A stretch of 6,761 nt of DNA from Saprospiraceae bacterium (lineage in GTDB: Bacteria; Bacteroidota; Bacteroidia; Chitinophagales; Saprospiraceae): positions 1-6,761 of the forward strand of contig JAEUUM010000084.1 in NCBI GenBank assembly GCA_016787375.1, written 5' to 3'. This document shows positions 6,229 to 6,761 of this stretch, piece by piece (the stretch's first letter is position 1; each line of letters opens with the position of its first letter). Both the position numbers and the translations under genes were made by a program. The notes beneath the pieces are model-generated. The model was not told the origin of the DNA. It saw only the letters and a list, made by a program, of their open reading frames with translations, and searched no databases.

Positions 6229-6761
6229 TTAAATAGTTAATTCGTTTTCTGATTGTAGTTCTATTCCTTTATTGAATATTTGTGAAATCACAAAAATAAT
6301 TGCCGCCATCAGGATAAAAGCTTGACTGTCTACCCAAAAATGATTCAGCTGGTCTGTGTTATAACCATGATGCATCAAATTGTTGGCTACTTGTCTTGCA
6401 ATGTAACTGATGATTCCGATAGACAATGTGTAATTTGCTATACTACTAATTTTATTGGAAGCATGACTACTAAATGGTTTGGACAAATCCAGTTTTTGAA
6501 GCAACTCTATCACAACATAGAAAAGGATTGCTTTTAATATGGATACAGCTAAAATAAAACTGTACATACCAAAAAACACCCATTTGTTTTGTTGGTGCAT
6601 TTTGCTTAAATCTAATTTTTGATACAAATTTGATAAAAATTCAGGTTTGAAAAAGCTAACAATAAAGTTGACAATTAGTGCACCGGCTTCTATGCACAAA
6701 CCAACAAAAATAACCCATGCTACTACGTGCAGAGCTTGAAATACGAAAGTGTTTTTGTTTG
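6229..6761 (-). CDS. DUF2975 family membrane protein (5' end beyond window)
   Basis: About 177 codons are visible. The frame stays open to the window edge, so the true start lies beyond 6761, probably only a few codons away given the usual length. Reading upstream of the TTG at 6699 adds FQALHVVAWVIFVGL, which joins CIEAGALIVNF to give the conserved WxxFxGxCIEAG motif; this rules out 6699 as the start. About four membrane segments are seen: the VVAWVIFVGL to FIVSFF region, WVFFGMYSFILAVSILKAILFYVVIEL, NYTLSIGIISYIA, and AFILMAAIIFVISQIF. The protein ends IFNKGIELQSENELTI, a signature of DUF2975 (PF11188). QKLDLSK occurs twice (6601-6621 and 6478-6498), each next to a membrane segment. Function unknown. 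It is translationally linked to the downstream regulator. Confidence 0.88.
   Translation of the reverse strand, partial: NKNTFVFQALHVVAWVIFVGLCIEAGALIVNFIVSFFKPEFLSNLYQKLDLSKMHQQNKWVFFGMYSFILAVSILKAILFYVVIELLQKLDLSKPFSSHASNKISSIANYTLSIGIISYIARQVANNLMHHGYNTDQLNHFWVDSQAFILMAAIIFVISQIFNKGIELQSENELTI

Noticed and set aside
6229..6699. DUF2975 gene as complete, starting at TTG 6699
   Set aside because: The frame continues to the window edge, and the upstream codons encode the first part of the conserved WxxFxGxCIEAG motif.

Overview
The window reads as chromosomal DNA of a member of the Bacteroidota. Two encoded proteins end in type IX secretion (T9SS) type A sorting domains with the YPNP motif. 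The DNA is AT-rich, Shine-Dalgarno sequences are inconspicuous, and three intergenic sites match the Bacteroidota -7 promoter element TAnnTTTG. The genus cannot be fixed from this sequence; a Saprospiraceae- or Cytophaga-like environmental bacterium would fit.

Layout from left to right. Positions 1-223 are intergenic, with short imperfect direct repeats (33-115) and a candidate promoter (157-164). A secreted M28-family zinc peptidase with a T9SS sorting domain occupies 224-1765. Positions 1766-2067 hold no gene. From 1836 this stretch is a three-unit array in which each unit begins with the 5' end of a tRNA-Ala gene and carries a 44-46 bp double-hairpin element. The intact tRNA-Ala(GGC), 2068-2141, follows directly and would be the fourth unit. 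Positions 2142-2579 are non-coding apart from a possible promoter and an inverted repeat. A DUF1800 protein (2580-4328) and a DUF1501 protein (4361-5959) form a two-gene operon. On the opposite strand, converging on it, are a DUF2975 membrane protein that runs off the right edge (6761-6229) and a small Cro/C1-type regulator (6225-5998).

The three protein modules look independent: one extracellular peptidase, one DUF1800/DUF1501 pair expected to act at or outside the outer membrane, and one membrane protein/regulator pair. The most unusual part is the array at 1836-2067. The sequences flanking the hairpin elements rejoin into exact tRNA-Ala sequence at two different points: after tRNA base 10 in unit 2 and after base 19, in the D loop, in unit 3. 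This looks like repeated capture or insertion of a small structured element into tandem copies of the 5' end of a tRNA gene. Paired base changes preserve the hairpin stems between units 2 and 3. This array is my best candidate for something undescribed.
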